Origin: an uncultured Bacilli bacterium
Lineage (GTDB): Bacteria; Bacillota_I; Bacilli_A; RF39; UBA660
DNA: 22,340 bases
Direction: 5' to 3'
Assembly (NCBI GenBank): GCA_947600015.1
Contig: CANQFX010000012.1
Coordinates: 1-22,340 of the forward strand
Shown here piece by piece: positions 21,713 through 22,340 of the stretch. The notes under the pieces are model-generated. The model saw only the letters and a program-made list of their open reading frames with translations. It made no database searches and was not told where the DNA came from. Made by a program: the position numbers and the translations under genes. Numbering within the stretch: the stretch's first letter is position 1; each line of letters opens with the position of its first letter.

Positions 21713-22063
21713 ATGTATCAGAATAAAATTACACTTATGCCACAAGATATTTTGGAAAAAGAATTCAAAATCGATACCCGTGGTTATCGTTTAAAAGAAG
21801 TAGATCAATTTTTAGACGTAATTATTGGGGATTATGAACAATTTTTAAATATGATTAATGATTTAGAAAAAGAAAAAGCAGATTTGTTAGGCGAAATTAT
21901 GTCTTTAAAACAAGAACTTCGTAATTCTAAATTAAGTGTAGAAGTTGCTCGTAATAATGCAGATAATTCTGAAGTAACGAATGTGGATATTATGCGTCGG
22001 TTATCACAACTTGAAAAAATGGTGTATGGTTTAAAGTCTAAAATAGATGATGATAACGAATAA
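21713..22063 (+). CDS. gpsB: Cell division regulator GpsB
   Basis: GpsB is a cytosolic DivIVA-family adaptor that moves class A PBPs between septum and side wall. The 116 residues show the DivIVA N-terminal domain (LMPQDILEKEFKIDTRGYRLKEVDQFLD, about 8-35) and a coiled coil (about 36-78). The C-terminal trimerisation helix (NVDIMRRLSQLEKMVYGL) is typical of GpsB rather than full-length DivIVA. ATG follows GGTGAT (21704-21709). A PBP gene whose product it could position lies in the same window. The stop is directly before rnpB, the gpsB-rnpB order also seen in B. subtilis. Confidence 0.92.
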   Translation: MYQNKITLMPQDILEKEFKIDTRGYRLKEVDQFLDVIIGDYEQFLNMINDLEKEKADLLGEIMSLKQELRNSKLSVEVARNNADNSEVTNVDIMRRLSQLEKMVYGLKSKIDDDNE

Positions 22064-22064
22064 T

Positions 22065-22340
22065 ATATAGACAAACGCTGGGATCTATAAGATTCTTGAG
22101 GAAAGTCCATGCTCGCACAGACTGTGATGTCTGTAGTGTTCGTGCCTAGGGAATAAATAACCTAGGGTAGGAAACTAACGGCGGATCATTAGTCTAAGTC
22201 GTAAGATAAGATTGATTCCTGAAAGTGCCACAGTGACGATACTTTTGGAAACGAAAGTGTGAAACGCGGTAAACCCCACGAGCGAGAAACCCAAATTTTG
22301 GTAGGGGAGTCCTAAGGAGAAAAACGAATTGACTTAGGGA
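22065..22340 (+). ncRNA. rnpB: RNase P RNA, B-type (rnpB), 3' end outside the window
   Basis: This is the catalytic RNA that trims tRNA 5' leaders. The conserved core is plain: GAGGAAAGTCC (22098-22108) followed by ATGCTCGCAC, GTGTTCGTGCCTAG, GAAAGTGCCACAGTGACG, and GAAACGCGGTAAACCCC with CGAGCGAGAAACCCAAA. Layout and sequence follow the Bacillus B-type RNA of about 400 nt, so roughly 120 nt are missing at the right edge. The exact 5' end is uncertain by a few bases, since it begins right after the gpsB stop at 22063. Confidence 0.95.

Noticed and set aside
1..22340. Mollicute genetic code (TGA as Trp)
   Set aside because: Several genes end in TGA at plausible positions (4283, 6281, 8556, 14850) and conserved Trp positions use TGG.
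1..22340. Insertion sequences, prophage, CRISPR or known defence systems
   Set aside because: No transposase, integrase, terminal repeats, cas genes or regular repeat array were seen on either strand. The HipA-like kinase pair is the nearest to a defence-like module and is reported separately.

Overview
The window is 22.3 kb of very AT-rich, densely coded DNA that reads like a low-GC Bacillota chromosome, most likely an endospore-forming member of the Bacilli. The evidence is an alpha/beta small acid-soluble spore protein, SpoIVA, SpoVIF, a DnaD replication protein, a recU-PBP pair, gpsB, and a B-type (Bacillus-like) RNase P RNA. TGA is used as a stop codon and Trp is TGG, so the Mycoplasma code does not apply. 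The short genes, uniform AT bias and many small uncharacterised proteins recall uncultured gut Erysipelotrichales/RF39-like lineages, but the species cannot be named from sequence alone. No tRNA, rRNA, CRISPR array, transposase or phage gene was recognised, and no gene-free gap exceeds 300 bases.

Layout. 1-2.4 kb: a secreted BspA-like repeat protein, then thiI. 2.4-4.3 kb: an SASP spore protein, then a HipA-like kinase overlapping a small unknown partner gene. 4.3-9.2 kb: two paralogous acetate kinases. Between them sits a secreted TasA/camelysin-like beta protein whose promoter spacer is an 11-G tract. The second ackA leads into nrnA and engB. 9.2-10.4 kb: two unknown proteins, one possibly MecA-like, the other membrane-anchored. 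10.4-13.9 kb, minus strand: der, a SHOCT-like small protein, spoVIF and spoIVA. 14.0-15.2 kb: a two-gene membrane-protein operon diverging from der. 15.3-18.2 kb: hup (HU), cca, dnaD and nth. 18.2-21.4 kb, minus strand: recU and a class A penicillin-binding protein. 21.5-22.3 kb: a 40-codon ORF, gpsB, and the first part of rnpB, cut by the window end.

How it fits together. Most genes are housekeeping: tRNA thiolation and CCA addition, ribosome-assembly GTPases, DNA replication and repair, nanoRNA turnover, acetate/ATP metabolism, and wall synthesis with its division regulator. The sporulation genes form coat-assembly and DNA-protection pieces. The most unusual element is the pair of secreted-protein genes at 173 and 5661. 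They share a promoter and leader, but only the second carries a poly-G tract of phase-variation type between -35 and -10. Other points of interest are the RBS-sequestering hairpin before spoVIF, the HipA-like kinase with its overlapping partner, and an acetate kinase paralog with an altered HxGNG motif.
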